Positions 53,644-62,093 of a stretch of 64,000 nucleotides of DNA are shown here, piece after piece. The first letter of the stretch is position 1. Each line of letters opens with the position of its first letter. The stretch comes from Arthrobacter bussei. GTDB lineage: Bacteria; Actinomycetota; Actinomycetes; Actinomycetales; Micrococcaceae. The stretch is from NCBI RefSeq assembly GCF_009377195.2, contig NZ_VJXX01000006.1, positions 124,001 to 188,000 of the forward strand, written 5' to 3'. The position numbers and the translations under genes were made by a program. The notes under the pieces were generated by a model. The model saw nothing but the letters and a program-made list of their open reading frames with translations, was not told the origin of the DNA and did not search any database.

Positions 53644-54402
53644 ATGACACTGAGCATTCTGGTGACCGGGGCCAGTCGAGGTATCGGCGCAGCCATCGCC
53701 CTGGACCTGTCCGGGCGGGGGCACCGCATCGCCGTGCACGCGGGGCGGGACACGGCGGCGGCGGAGGCCGTCCGGGACGGACTCCCCGGAGCGGGTCACA
53801 CCGTCGTTGTCGGCGATGTCGGTGATCCTGACGCCTGCCGGCGCATCGTCGACAGTGCCGTCGATTCCCTCGGCGGAATCGACGTGCTGGTCAACAACGC
53901 GGGCATCTTCGAGGCGCATCCCGTCGACGGCACGTCCTTCGAGGAATGGCAGCAGGCCTGGCGCCGCACCCTCGACGTGAACCTGCTCGGTCCGGCGAAC
54001 CTCGCCTGGCTCGTGGCGCGGCACCTCGTCGGACGCCCCGCAGGTCCGGAGGGCGGGCGCCTCGTCAGCGTCGGGTCCCGGGGCGCCTACCGCGGTGAAC
54101 CCGCCACGCCCGCGTACGGCGCGAGTAAGGCGGGGCTGCACGCACTGACGCAGTCGCTCGCCGTCGCCCTCGCACCGCACGGGATCCTCGCCGCCGCCGT
54201 CGCGCCCGGCTTCGTCGAGACCGACATGGGCAGGACCGTCCTCGACGGTCCGGGCGGGGACGCGGTGCGCGCGCAGAGCCCGTTCAACCGTGTGGCGACG
54301 CCGGAGGACATCGCCCGGACGGTGGGCTGGCTCGCCACCGACGCGCCGCTCTGGGTCAGCGGGACCGTGGTGGACGCCAACGGGGCGTCCTACCTGAGGT
54401 GA
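53644..54402 (+). CDS. Short-chain dehydrogenase/reductase
   Basis: 252 residues. Motifs: ILVTGASRGIGAAIALDL, VLVNNAGIFEAH, Ser in LVSVGSRGAYRG, Tyr/Lys in PAYGASKAGLHAL, and PGFVETDMGR. It is a classical FabG-like oxidoreductase. The start at 53644 aligns with the family; a longer frame from 53596 adds unconserved residues. It stands alone, ending 97 bases before the riboswitch. Confidence 0.9.
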   Translation: MTLSILVTGASRGIGAAIALDLSGRGHRIAVHAGRDTAAAEAVRDGLPGAGHTVVVGDVGDPDACRRIVDSAVDSLGGIDVLVNNAGIFEAHPVDGTSFEEWQQAWRRTLDVNLLGPANLAWLVARHLVGRPAGPEGGRLVSVGSRGAYRGEPATPAYGASKAGLHALTQSLAVALAPHGILAAAVAPGFVETDMGRTVLDGPGGDAVRAQSPFNRVATPEDIARTVGWLATDAPLWVSGTVVDANGASYLR

Positions 54403-54498
54403 GGCCGGCCCGGCGGGCCGTCCACCACATTGCCTCGTGACGTTCTGTGACGACGGCCGATGGACGCCTGCAGGGCCTCGCCCTTAGGCTCGGGCGCA

Positions 54499-54615
54499 GA
54501 ATCAAGAGTTCCAACGCAAAACCCTGGTTTGTTGGACGGCAACCCTCTCGCTGTAGCGGGGTGCCCCAGGTGAGGATTCGGCCCGTCATGCACCGTGCGG
54601 GCAAGTATGGCGCTT
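54499..54615 (+). promoter_or_regulatory. SAM-IV class riboswitch
   Basis: P1 is GAATC (54499-54503) with GATTC (54575-54579). P2 is TTCCAAC with GTTGGA. The conserved core CGGCAACCC (54537-54545), GGGGTGCCCC and AGGTGA follow in SAM-IV order. After P1 comes a GCCCG/CGGGC hairpin (54581-54602) and GCAAGTATGGCGC, which can form the 3' pseudoknot. I compared it from memory with the mycobacterial SAM-IV sequence. The next genes are sulfur and methionine genes, so it should switch them off when S-adenosylmethionine is plentiful. Confidence 0.88.
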
Positions 54616-54649
54616 CCTTCCGGCAGTGCCCCGGACACGAGGATCCTTC

Positions 54650-56038
54650 ATGACCTCTGCACCCCGCCGTATCCGCTTCAATGCCTTCGACATGAACTGC
54701 GTGGGCCACCAGTCGCCCGGTCTCTGGCGGCACCCTGAGGACCAGTCCTGGCGCTACAAGGACCTGCGCTACTGGGCGGACCTCGCGCAGACCCTGGAGA
54801 AGGGCCTGTTCGACGGCATCTTCATCGCGGACGTCCTCGGCACCTACGACGTCTTCGGCGGCTCTAACGAGGCGACGCTGCGCCAGGGGACGCAGACGCC
54901 GGTCAACGACCCATTCCTGCTCGTCTCCGCGATGGCCCTCGTCACGGAACACCTCGGCTTCGGCGTCACGGCCGGCACGGCCTACGAGCACCCGTACCCC
55001 TTCGCGCGGCGCCTCTCCACCCTGGACCACCTGACCGACGGCCGCGTGGGCTGGAACGTCGTCACCGGCTACCTGCCCTCCGCGGCCCGCAACATGGGCC
55101 ACGAAGACCAGCTGGAGCACGACCAGCGCTACGACCACGCCGACGAATACCTCGAGGTGCTCTACAAGCTCCTCGAAGGCTCCTGGGAGGACGACGCCGT
55201 CGTCCGCGACCGCGAGACCGGCGTCTTCACCGATCCCGCGAAGGTCCACGAGATCCAGCACGACGGCACGTTCTTCACCGTCCCCGGTATCCACCTCAGC
55301 GAGCCGTCGCCCCAGCGCACCCCCGTCATCTACCAGGCAGGGGCCTCCCCGCGGGGTATCGCCTTCGCGGCGGGCAACGCGGAAGCGGTCTTCGTCGGCT
55401 CGCCCACGAAGGCCCTCCTCAAGGACGCCGTGCGCAAGATCCGCGACGCCGTCGAGGCCGAGGGGCGCGACCGCTACGCCGTGCGCATCTACACGATGCT
55501 GACCGTCATCACGGACGAGACCGAGGAGAAGGCGCACGCCAAGCACGCCGACTACCAGCAGTACGTCAGCTACGAGGGAGCGCTCGTCCTGCTCTCCGGC
55601 TGGCTGGGCATCGACCTCAGCGTCTATGACCCCGACGAGCCGATCGGCAATGTGCAGTCCAACGCCATCCAGTCCGCCGTGGCCAACTTCCAGAAAGTGA
55701 ACGACGACGGCGCCCCCTGGACCGTCCGCGACATCGCCGAGTGGGCCGGCATCGGCGGGCTGGGGCCGAGGGTCGTCGGATCCGGTGCGCAGGTGGCCGA
55801 CGAGCTGCAGTCCTGGGTCGAGGAGACGGACGTGGACGGGTTCAACCTCGCCTACGCCATCACGCCGGGCTCCTTCGAGGACGTCATCACCCACGTGGTG
55901 CCCGAGCTGCAGAAGCGCGGCGCCTATCCGACGGACTACGCGGAGGGGACCCTCCGCCAGAAGCTGTTCGGTAAGGGTGACCGTCTTCCCGCGGAACACC
56001 GCGGTGCAGGCTACCGGCTCCAGCCCGCCCGCCCCTGA
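54650..56038 (+). CDS. NtaA/DmoA (SnaA/DszA) family FMN-dependent monooxygenase
   Basis: 462 residues of the luciferase-like fold. Typical features: FNAFDMNCVGHQSPGLWRHP at the start, GLFDGIFIADVLGTYDVFGG, STLDHLTDGRVGWNVVTGYL and QAGASPRGIAFAAGNAEAVF. Members oxidise sulfur or amine compounds with FMNH2 supplied by a reductase; none is encoded nearby. It follows the SAM-IV riboswitch and precedes metNIQ, so it probably releases usable sulfur or methionine precursor from an organosulfur compound. The ATG at 54650 has GAGGA upstream. Confidence 0.92.
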   Translation: MTSAPRRIRFNAFDMNCVGHQSPGLWRHPEDQSWRYKDLRYWADLAQTLEKGLFDGIFIADVLGTYDVFGGSNEATLRQGTQTPVNDPFLLVSAMALVTEHLGFGVTAGTAYEHPYPFARRLSTLDHLTDGRVGWNVVTGYLPSAARNMGHEDQLEHDQRYDHADEYLEVLYKLLEGSWEDDAVVRDRETGVFTDPAKVHEIQHDGTFFTVPGIHLSEPSPQRTPVIYQAGASPRGIAFAAGNAEAVFVGSPTKALLKDAVRKIRDAVEAEGRDRYAVRIYTMLTVITDETEEKAHAKHADYQQYVSYEGALVLLSGWLGIDLSVYDPDEPIGNVQSNAIQSAVANFQKVNDDGAPWTVRDIAEWAGIGGLGPRVVGSGAQVADELQSWVEETDVDGFNLAYAITPGSFEDVITHVVPELQKRGAYPTDYAEGTLRQKLFGKGDRLPAEHRGAGYRLQPARP

Positions 56039-56085
56039 CGCACCCGTCCGGCCGCGCCCCTGACGCACCCGTCCGGCCGCGCACC
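56036..56085. repeat. 25-bp tandem duplication across a stop codon
   Basis: The unit starts with the monooxygenase stop (TGACGCACCCGTCCGGCCGC and five more bases) and is repeated once with a single difference near the end. The second copy also has an in-frame-looking TGA, so the duplication does not alter the protein. Confidence 0.85.
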
Positions 56086-56140
56086 CGCGACGCCCGCGCT
56101 CCAGCCTCTCCTGCCCCGCTCGACCTTCCCGAGGAACCCC

Positions 56141-57184
56141 ATGATCTCGCTGAGACACCTGACAAAGACCTATGGCCGCGGCGACGCCTCCGTCACCGTG
56201 CTCGACCGCCTCGACTTCGAGGTGCCCACCGGGCGGATCGCCGCTGTGGTCGGCCCGAGCGGTGCCGGCAAGAGCACCCTCGCGCAGTGCATCAACCTCC
56301 TCGAACGCCCCACGTCGGGGTCCGTCGTCGTGAACGGTGAGGACCTCTCCGGCCTGCCCGAGAAGCGCCTCCGCGACGCGCGGCGCCGGATCGGCACCGT
56401 CTTCCAGTCCTCGAGCCTGCTCAGCCGTCGCACGGCCGCCGAGAACATCGCCCTCCCCCTCGACTTCCTCGGAGTGACTCCGCAGGAGACGAGGAGCCGG
56501 GTCGGTGAACTGCTGGAGCGCGTCGGACTCACCGACAAGGCGGGCCACTACCCGTTCCAGCTCTCGGGTGGGCAGGCGCAGCGCGTCGGCATCGCCCGGG
56601 CGCTCGCGCTGCGTCCTTCGATCCTCCTGGCCGACGAAGCCACCTCCGGGCTCGACCCGGACACCACGCGTTCCGTCGTCGGACTCGTCCGCGAACTGCG
56701 CGACGATCTCGATCTCACGGTCGTGTTCATCACCCACGAGATGGACACGGTGCGTCAGGTCGCCGATACCGTCGCCCGGCTCGACCACGGGAGGATCGTA
56801 GAGCAGGGCAGCCTCGTGGACCTGCTGACCTCGCACGGCTCCCGCCTCGGTCGCTCGCTGCAGCCCCGCCGCGGCCACGCCGGACCGGAAGCCGGCACGC
56901 GGACCTGGTTCGTCACCTACGATTCCACCACCGTTCCCGGCGACTGGATCCAGCGCGTGACCGCCGACCTCGGGGCGAGCGTGCACCTCCTGGGGGCATC
57001 GGTCGAGACCGTGCACGGGGTCAACACCGGCAGCGCGACGCTCGGCATCGGGACGGAGGACGACGCCCGCGTCGTGGCGGCGCTCGCCCGGTGCGGACTG
57101 AGCGGCACTCCCGACCACTCCGCCGCAACCTTCGGTCAGACCGACGAGCGGATCCTCGCCGGAGCCCTCGAGGACGCGGCATGA
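56141..57184 (+). CDS. metN: Methionine ABC transporter ATP-binding protein
   Basis: 347 residues. Walker A is VVGPSGAGKST (about 37-47), the signature LSGGQAQRVGIARAL, and Walker B ILLADEATSGLDPDTTRSV. The C-terminal 80 residues form the NIL ligand-sensing domain typical of MetN, which binds methionine and inhibits transport. GAGGAACCCC precedes the ATG. Its stop overlaps metI as ATGA. Confidence 0.95.
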   Translation: MISLRHLTKTYGRGDASVTVLDRLDFEVPTGRIAAVVGPSGAGKSTLAQCINLLERPTSGSVVVNGEDLSGLPEKRLRDARRRIGTVFQSSSLLSRRTAAENIALPLDFLGVTPQETRSRVGELLERVGLTDKAGHYPFQLSGGQAQRVGIARALALRPSILLADEATSGLDPDTTRSVVGLVRELRDDLDLTVVFITHEMDTVRQVADTVARLDHGRIVEQGSLVDLLTSHGSRLGRSLQPRRGHAGPEAGTRTWFVTYDSTTVPGDWIQRVTADLGASVHLLGASVETVHGVNTGSATLGIGTEDDARVVAALARCGLSGTPDHSAATFGQTDERILAGALEDAA

Positions 57185-57885
57185 GCGCCGTCGTCCTGCC
57201 GCGCGCCGACGTCCCCCTCGGGGACTTGCCCGCCCTCCTGCTCCCCGCCTACGGGGAGACCGTCACCATGGTGGGCATCGTCATGGCCGTGGTCCTCGTG
57301 ATCGGTACACCCCTCGGTGTGCTGCTCCACAACGTGGCCCCCGGCGGACTCTACGAGCGCCCGGCGCTGCACACCGTGCTCAGCTGGATCATCAGCATCG
57401 GCCGGTCGCTGCCCTTCCTCATCCTGATGGCGGCGATCGTACCGTTCACGCGCTTCGTCACGGGCACGAACATCGGCATCGCCGCAGCGGTCGTGCCGAT
57501 GTCGCTCGCGGGCATCGCGTTCTTCACGCGCATCGTCGAGAACGCCCTGCGTTCGGTACCGCCGTCCATCATCCAGGTGGCGCGGGCCGCGGGTGGGTCC
57601 AATCTCCAGATCATGCGGTCCGCGCAGTTCGGCGAGGCCGTCCCCGCGGTGATCGGCGGCCTCACCATCCAGGTGATCGCGATGATCGAGTACTCGGCCA
57701 TCGCGGGCACCATCGGGGCCGGGGGCATCGGCTACGTCGCCGTGACCTACGGCTACCAGCGGTTCGACAACACCGTGATGCTCGCGACGATCGTGATCCT
57801 CGTGGTCACCGTCGCCCTCGTGCAGGTGGCCGGCGACCGCCTGGTCCGCTTCGCCACGCCGCAGAAACGGCTCCAGCGCGCCTGA
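57181..57885 (+). CDS. metI: Methionine ABC transporter permease
   Basis: 234 residues with five membrane segments. It contains YGETVTMVGIVMAVVLVIGT, SIGRSLPFLILMAAIVPFTR and the EAA-like loop QVARAAGGSNLQIMRSAQFG. This is a typical short MetI. The start overlaps metN, so translation is coupled. Confidence 0.95.
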   Translation: MSAVVLPRADVPLGDLPALLLPAYGETVTMVGIVMAVVLVIGTPLGVLLHNVAPGGLYERPALHTVLSWIISIGRSLPFLILMAAIVPFTRFVTGTNIGIAAAVVPMSLAGIAFFTRIVENALRSVPPSIIQVARAAGGSNLQIMRSAQFGEAVPAVIGGLTIQVIAMIEYSAIAGTIGAGGIGYVAVTYGYQRFDNTVMLATIVILVVTVALVQVAGDRLVRFATPQKRLQRA

Positions 57886-57977
57886 CCCGTCGTCGGCTCC
57901 ATCCCGCTCCACCGCCGCCCAGTTTTTCTGCCCCACCCGACACCGCGCCCTCCGGCGCGCCCAGAAAGGCCTCCACC

Positions 57978-58904
57978 ATGTCCGAGAACACCCCTTCCCC
58001 CTCCGCCGGCGCACCGACCCCCGAGGCCGATCACGGCTTCACGCTCCGCAAGCGACGCAAGGCCCCCTGGATCGCGGGAGGCGCCGTCGTCGTGCTCGCG
58101 GCCGGTGCCTTCATCGCCGTCCCGCTCCTGAATCCCGCGGAATCCGCAGCCGAGACCGAGGGCGCCACCCTCCACGTCGCCACCGCCGAGGGGAACCACG
58201 CCGAGCAGGCGCTCATCGAGTTCATCGACCGCGAGGTCGCGCCGAAGTACGGCATCGACATCGAGTTCAAGGGGCTCAGCGACAGCAACACCATCAACCG
58301 GGCGGTGAGCGAGGGCGAGGTGGCAGCGACCCTCTACCAGCACGAACTGTGGCTCGGGCAGGTCCTCCAGGCCAACCCGGACTTCCGCGAGACCGCGGTG
58401 GCGCCGGTGTTCCGTTGGGGCTTCGGGATCTGGTCGGACAAGTACACGAGCGTCGACCAGATCCCCGACGGCGGCACCATCTCGCTGTACTCCGACCCCG
58501 CCAACGAGGCCCAGGGGCTGTGGCTGCTCGAGCGGGCCGGCCTGATCACCCTGAAGGACGGCGTGGACAAGTGGGCGGCTACCCAGGACGACATCGCGAC
58601 CAATCCCAAGAACCTCACCTTCACGCTCCTCGACTTCGGGGCGCAGTCGAGGGCGCTCCCGGACCTCGATGCCGCCGTCGGCTACACGGAGTACTACACC
58701 GCGGCGAAGGTACCCCTGGAGAAGCAGATCTTCGCGCCTGCGGCGCCGGACGAGTTCGCCTCGCAGCTGACCGTCGGCACCGACTACCTGGAGACGGAGA
58801 ACATCCAGAAGCTCACCGAGGCCTTCGCCGACCCCGCCGTCCAGGAGTTCCTCACCACGGACCCGAGCGTGAAGGACCTCCTGCTGCCGATCGACGCCTC
58901 CTGA
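57978..58904 (+). CDS. metQ: Methionine-binding protein, membrane-anchored
   Basis: 308 residues. The NLPA domain is clear (LHVATAEGNHAEQALIEFI, YQHELWLGQVLQAN, YSDPANEAQGLWLLERAGLI, VGYTEYYTAAKVPLEKQI). Unlike usual MetQ it has no lipobox Cys; residues 30-52 (APWIAGGAVVVLAAGAFIAV) form an uncleaved membrane anchor after a 29-residue cytoplasmic tail. It binds methionine or related ligands for MetNI. It lies 92 bases after metI, in the same riboswitch-led unit. Confidence 0.93.
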   Translation: MSENTPSPSAGAPTPEADHGFTLRKRRKAPWIAGGAVVVLAAGAFIAVPLLNPAESAAETEGATLHVATAEGNHAEQALIEFIDREVAPKYGIDIEFKGLSDSNTINRAVSEGEVAATLYQHELWLGQVLQANPDFRETAVAPVFRWGFGIWSDKYTSVDQIPDGGTISLYSDPANEAQGLWLLERAGLITLKDGVDKWAATQDDIATNPKNLTFTLLDFGAQSRALPDLDAAVGYTEYYTAAKVPLEKQIFAPAAPDEFASQLTVGTDYLETENIQKLTEAFADPAVQEFLTTDPSVKDLLLPIDAS

Positions 58905-58971
58905 GGGCTGCGCCCGGGGACGGCGGGCTCCTCCTCGCCGCTGCCCGGGCACGGTGGGCACGGCAGGCACT

Positions 58972-59007
58972 GTGGGCAGGGTGGGCAGGGTGGGCAGGGT
59001 GGGCACG
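58972..59007. repeat. 9-bp tandem repeat
   Basis: Four perfect GTGGGCAGG units, flanked by imperfect GTGGGCACGG-type copies, lie in the spacer after metQ. Confidence 0.85.
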
Positions 59008-59125
59008 GCGTCCGGGTGACGGGAATACGGGTGCGCTCCGGGCTGAACCGCCCGGAAGCGGTGGCACCGGCACTGGGTGGGGACTAGCGTCGGGACCAGA
59101 CAATCCATCGATCGAAGGAGTTCCC

Positions 59126-59779
59126 ATGTCACGCGTAGCCATCATCGGCGGGCACGGCAAAGTAGCGCTGCACCTCACGAAGATCCTCACGGACCAGGGC
59201 CACCAGGTCAGCTCGATCTTCCGCAACCAGGACCACGCCGCCGACGTCGAGGAGGCCGGCGCCACGCCCGTCGTCGCCGATCTCGCAGAGCTCTCGGTGC
59301 AGGACATGGCGGACGTCTTCAGCGGGCACGATGCCGTGGTCTGGTCCGCCGGCTCCGGTGGGAGCAGCCCCGAGGCCACGTACGCCATCGACCGCGACGC
59401 CGCGATCCGGTCGATGGATGCCGCCGAGCAGGCGTCCGTGGGCCGGTACGTCATGGTGTCCTACCTCGGGGCGGGCAAGGACCACGGTGTCCCCGAGGAC
59501 AACAGCTTCTTCCACTACGCCGAGTCGAAGGCCGCCGCCGACGAGCATCTGCGCCACTCGAAGCTGGCCTGGACCATCCTCGGTCCCGGCTCCCTGACCA
59601 CCGATCCGGGGACCGGCACGATCGAGGTGTCCGACGAGCCCCAGCAGGATTCGGTGCCGCGCGAGGACGTGGCGCACGTGGCCGCCGTCGTGCTCGGGGA
59701 CCTCGGGACGGTGGACCGGACCATCCAGTTCAACAGCGGTCCGACGCCGATCGCCGAGGCGATCGAGGCGGCCATCTAG
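59126..59779 (+). CDS. NAD(P)-binding reductase-like protein (atypical SDR, YwnB/BLVRB type)
   Basis: 217 residues. The glycine-rich start is RVAIIGGHGKVALHLTKILT, followed by VVADLAELSVQDMADVF and DAVVWSAGSGG. The active-site region YAESKAAADEHLRHSKL and WTILGPGSLTTDPGTG fit the atypical SDR group of flavin reductase and stress proteins. GAAGGAG precedes the ATG. A strong hairpin follows. Confidence 0.9.
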   Translation: MSRVAIIGGHGKVALHLTKILTDQGHQVSSIFRNQDHAADVEEAGATPVVADLAELSVQDMADVFSGHDAVVWSAGSGGSSPEATYAIDRDAAIRSMDAAEQASVGRYVMVSYLGAGKDHGVPEDNSFFHYAESKAAADEHLRHSKLAWTILGPGSLTTDPGTGTIEVSDEPQQDSVPREDVAHVAAVVLGDLGTVDRTIQFNSGPTPIAEAIEAAI

Positions 59780-59797
59780 AACGCGGACCACCGAATG

Positions 59798-59830
59798 ACG
59801 ACGGCGCCGGGCCTGATCCGGCGCCGTCGT
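59798..59830. terminator. Terminator after the atypical SDR
   Basis: A 13-bp stem (ACGACGGCGCCGG and its complement) with a 7-base loop starts 19 bases past the stop. Confidence 0.8.
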
Positions 59831-60051
59831 CGTGTGTCGGGCCTGTGTGTCACGGGCCTGTCCGGGCGTCGTCGTCGCGTCCTTCGCGCACCAGCAGCCC
59901 TGTCTGCCCTGTGACTGCCGTTGAGACGGGACCGTTCAAGCGGCCGCTGCGACGTGGTGGGGCGACAGCGCTGCTTCCTGCACCCCTTTCACGCCCCGAA
60001 CTGCGTGTCTCGGCGCGACACGCCGCTGCAAGGCCGGATTGTCAGGGAAAG

Positions 60052-60205
60052 GGCGTGCACGAAGGCACACCCCGGAGGCTGACTCGGGGCGGGTGGGACG
60101 GCGACCGAACGGCGTGCACGAAGGCAGACCCCGGAGGCTGACTCGGGGCGGGTGGTACGGCGACGACGGCTGGGTGGGCGTGCACGAAGCCACGCCCCGG
60201 CGGGG
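60052..60205. repeat. Three degenerate copies of a ~60-bp repeat
   Basis: Units begin at 60052, 60111 and 60177 with GGCGTGCACGAAG. Units 1 and 2 also share CACCCCGGAGGCTGACTCGG or close variants, and the third is shorter. Each unit contains a small CCCCG/CGGGG hairpin. They fill the only gene-free stretch over 300 bases (59780-60215); apart from these repeats and the terminator I see no gene there. Confidence 0.85.
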
Positions 60206-60215
60206 AGGAACCCGG

Positions 60216-60761
60216 TCAGAGCCCGTCGGCGGCGTGGAACGTGCGGAGCGCCTCGACCACGAGCTTGTGGTCCTCGAGCTGCGGCAGGCCGGACACGGTC
60301 ACGGTGGCCACCGGTCCCACGCCCCGGATGTACAGGGGGAAGGAGCCTCCGTGCGCCGCGTAGGTCGACTGGTCGACCATCGGATTGCCCTCGAAGCGGC
60401 CGCCGTTGCGCCGTGCCCTCAACCCGACGAGCAGCGACGGCACCAGGTAGCGGGCAGCAGTGCGGCTCTTGGCGTCGAGCCAGAAGTCGTTGTCGGGTGT
60501 GGCGCCGTCGAGCGCGGCCCGGAAGAGGATGTGGTTCGGTTTGCTGATGCCGATGGCGATCGGCAGGTTCCGGCCCACCCCCATCTGCACGAGGAGCTGG
60601 CCGAGCGCCACGGCGTCGTCGTTGGTGAAGCGGGTGAACTGGAGCTCGGCAACCTCGCCCTCGACCTTCGCGATGAGCGCTTCGAGTGCGTCCACGGGCT
60701 GGTCGCCGCCACCGTCTGGATCGAACGGGCGAAGGACTGTCGAGGGGGCATCATTGCTCAT
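60216..60761 (-). CDS. UPF0303/heme-degrading-domain protein
   Basis: 181 residues of the GlcG/HbpS-like fold. It has LGQLLVQMGVGRNLPIAIGI, FRAALDGATPDNDFWLDAKS, RRNGGRFEGNPMVDQSTYAA and HGGSFPLYIRGVGPVATVTV. These match the YBR137W/UPF0303 proteins, some of which bind or degrade heme. No ribosome-binding site is evident before the ATG, so a leaderless start is possible. Confidence 0.87.
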   Translation of the reverse strand: MSNDAPSTVLRPFDPDGGGDQPVDALEALIAKVEGEVAELQFTRFTNDDAVALGQLLVQMGVGRNLPIAIGISKPNHILFRAALDGATPDNDFWLDAKSRTAARYLVPSLLVGLRARRNGGRFEGNPMVDQSTYAAHGGSFPLYIRGVGPVATVTVSGLPQLEDHKLVVEALRTFHAADGL

Positions 60762-60887
60762 TGGTCAAATCTACGTGGTCGGGAGTGGTCGGCGGAATCG
60801 CCGGCGGTGGACGATCTCCGGTGGTCTTGACACCGCGCGGCGGCGTCTTACCTGCGGCTCGGGCACCGTGCGGGCAGCTGCCGGGAA

Positions 60888-61880
60888 TCAGTGGCCCGGT
60901 GCGCAGGGTCCTGACCCGAGCAGGGCGAGGCCCGCCCGGTCGCCCGGGCCGAAGGACACCAGCCCGGTGTTCGCCTCGTACATCAGCTCGCGCGGATCGT
61001 CCACGTGATCGAGCCCGACGACATGGGTGAGTTCGTGCATGAGGGTCGCCCGGACGAGGTCCCTTCCCGCGGGGTACGCCAGCATCCCGGTCGCATCGGG
61101 CGCGTCGATCTGCACCTGCCCACCGACATAGACGAGCGGCTCTCCGGGGACGTACGCGTACTCACTGCCACCCAGTCCGGCAATGTCGCCGGCGAGCTGG
61201 GGAATCTCCGCGGGGCTCGTCCAGGTGATGAGGAGGGGCGCCCAGGTCCGGCCGTAGAGCTCCGGCTGGTAGAGATCGCGCTCCTCGGACGGCCCCTCCG
61301 TCGTCAATCCGTCATCGACGAAGTGCAGCCCGGTGGCCGCGGACACCTCCGCCACGGCTTCCTGCACGAGCCCTTCCGTCCCCGGCGGCGCATTGTCCGG
61401 GCGGACGACGTAGTGCACCGGGCGGCACGGGTCGACAGCCACCCAGTCCTGCGACTCGGTGGGGGACGGGAGGAGCTGATAGGCGCCCGATGCCGGAACG
61501 AGCGGTGGTGTGCCGAGCGGACTGTCCTGTGCCTCGACGCCCCGGGGTGGCACATTCGCGCCGGGCAGGTAGGGCAGGGTGATCGGCAGGACGAAGCGGT
61601 CGAACAGCGATGGCGTCGCGTACAGGAGGGCGACGAGCAGGACGACCCCGATCGCGGTGGTGGAGGACCGGGTTCGGGACGCCCGCCGTCGTGATCCTCG
61701 GAGCCCGGCCCGCCTCCTCCGCCGGGAGTGGGTCGCAGGTGCGCGCCACGGGTGAGGATCACTCGCCACGCCCACGGCGTCGTCCAGCGCCCACTGCGGG
61801 ACCCTGCCCGAGGGCGAGCGCCGCAGCTTGCCGGCCCCGTCCCTGCGCTCGTGGTACCAGTCCCGATCCATCGCACCCAT
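60888..61880 (-). CDS. Membrane-anchored metzincin-type zinc peptidase (matrixin-like)
   Basis: About 330 residues. An Arg-rich cytoplasmic part is followed by one membrane segment (AIGVVLLVALLYATPSLFDR), a linker, and a peptidase domain ending with HELTHVVGLDHVDD, the HExxHxxGxxH zinc motif, and LMYEANTG as the Met-turn. It should cleave proteins outside the membrane. Start is uncertain; ATG 61880 (GAMDRDWYHERR) gives the best fit. Similar predicted proteases occur in Actinobacteria, with unknown targets. Confidence 0.82.
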   Translation of the reverse strand: MGAMDRDWYHERRDGAGKLRRSPSGRVPQWALDDAVGVASDPHPWRAPATHSRRRRRAGLRGSRRRASRTRSSTTAIGVVLLVALLYATPSLFDRFVLPITLPYLPGANVPPRGVEAQDSPLGTPPLVPASGAYQLLPSPTESQDWVAVDPCRPVHYVVRPDNAPPGTEGLVQEAVAEVSAATGLHFVDDGLTTEGPSEERDLYQPELYGRTWAPLLITWTSPAEIPQLAGDIAGLGGSEYAYVPGEPLVYVGGQVQIDAPDATGMLAYPAGRDLVRATLMHELTHVVGLDHVDDPRELMYEANTGLVSFGPGDRAGLALLGSGPCAPGH

Positions 61881-61977
61881 GTGCAGCCCCCATCCAGTCC
61901 CTCCCATGCTGAGGGAGGTCGTGGACGCGGGCGGACGGCAGGGCGGGTCCTTGGGCAAAGCTGCGGCAAGGCTGAGC

Positions 61978-62055
61978 GGAACGACGACGGCCCCGCCTCC
62001 TGCTGTGCGGCAGTGATTCGCGCGATCCCGGAACGACGACGGCCCCGCCTCCTGC
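61978..62055. repeat. Duplicated half-terminator (26-bp direct repeat)
   Basis: A 26-bp sequence beginning GGAACGACGACGGCCCCGCC occurs at 61978-62003 and again, identical, at 62030-62055. The second copy forms the left arm of the terminator at 62037-62081; the first has lost its partner arm. Confidence 0.85.
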
Positions 62056-62081
62056 CGCACGGGCAGGTGACGGGGCCGTCG
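62037..62081. terminator. Terminator of the winged-helix/X25-like gene
   Basis: An 11-bp stem (CGACGGCCCCG and its complement) encloses a second CCTGCC/GGCAGG stem. It lies 13 bases past the stop at 62094 on the minus strand. Confidence 0.8.
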
Positions 62082-62093
62082 GCCGGGATCGGC

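Noticed and set aside
60052-60205. CRISPR or attachment-site array
   Set aside because: Only three unequal units with no unique spacers of constant size and no cas or integrase gene nearby.
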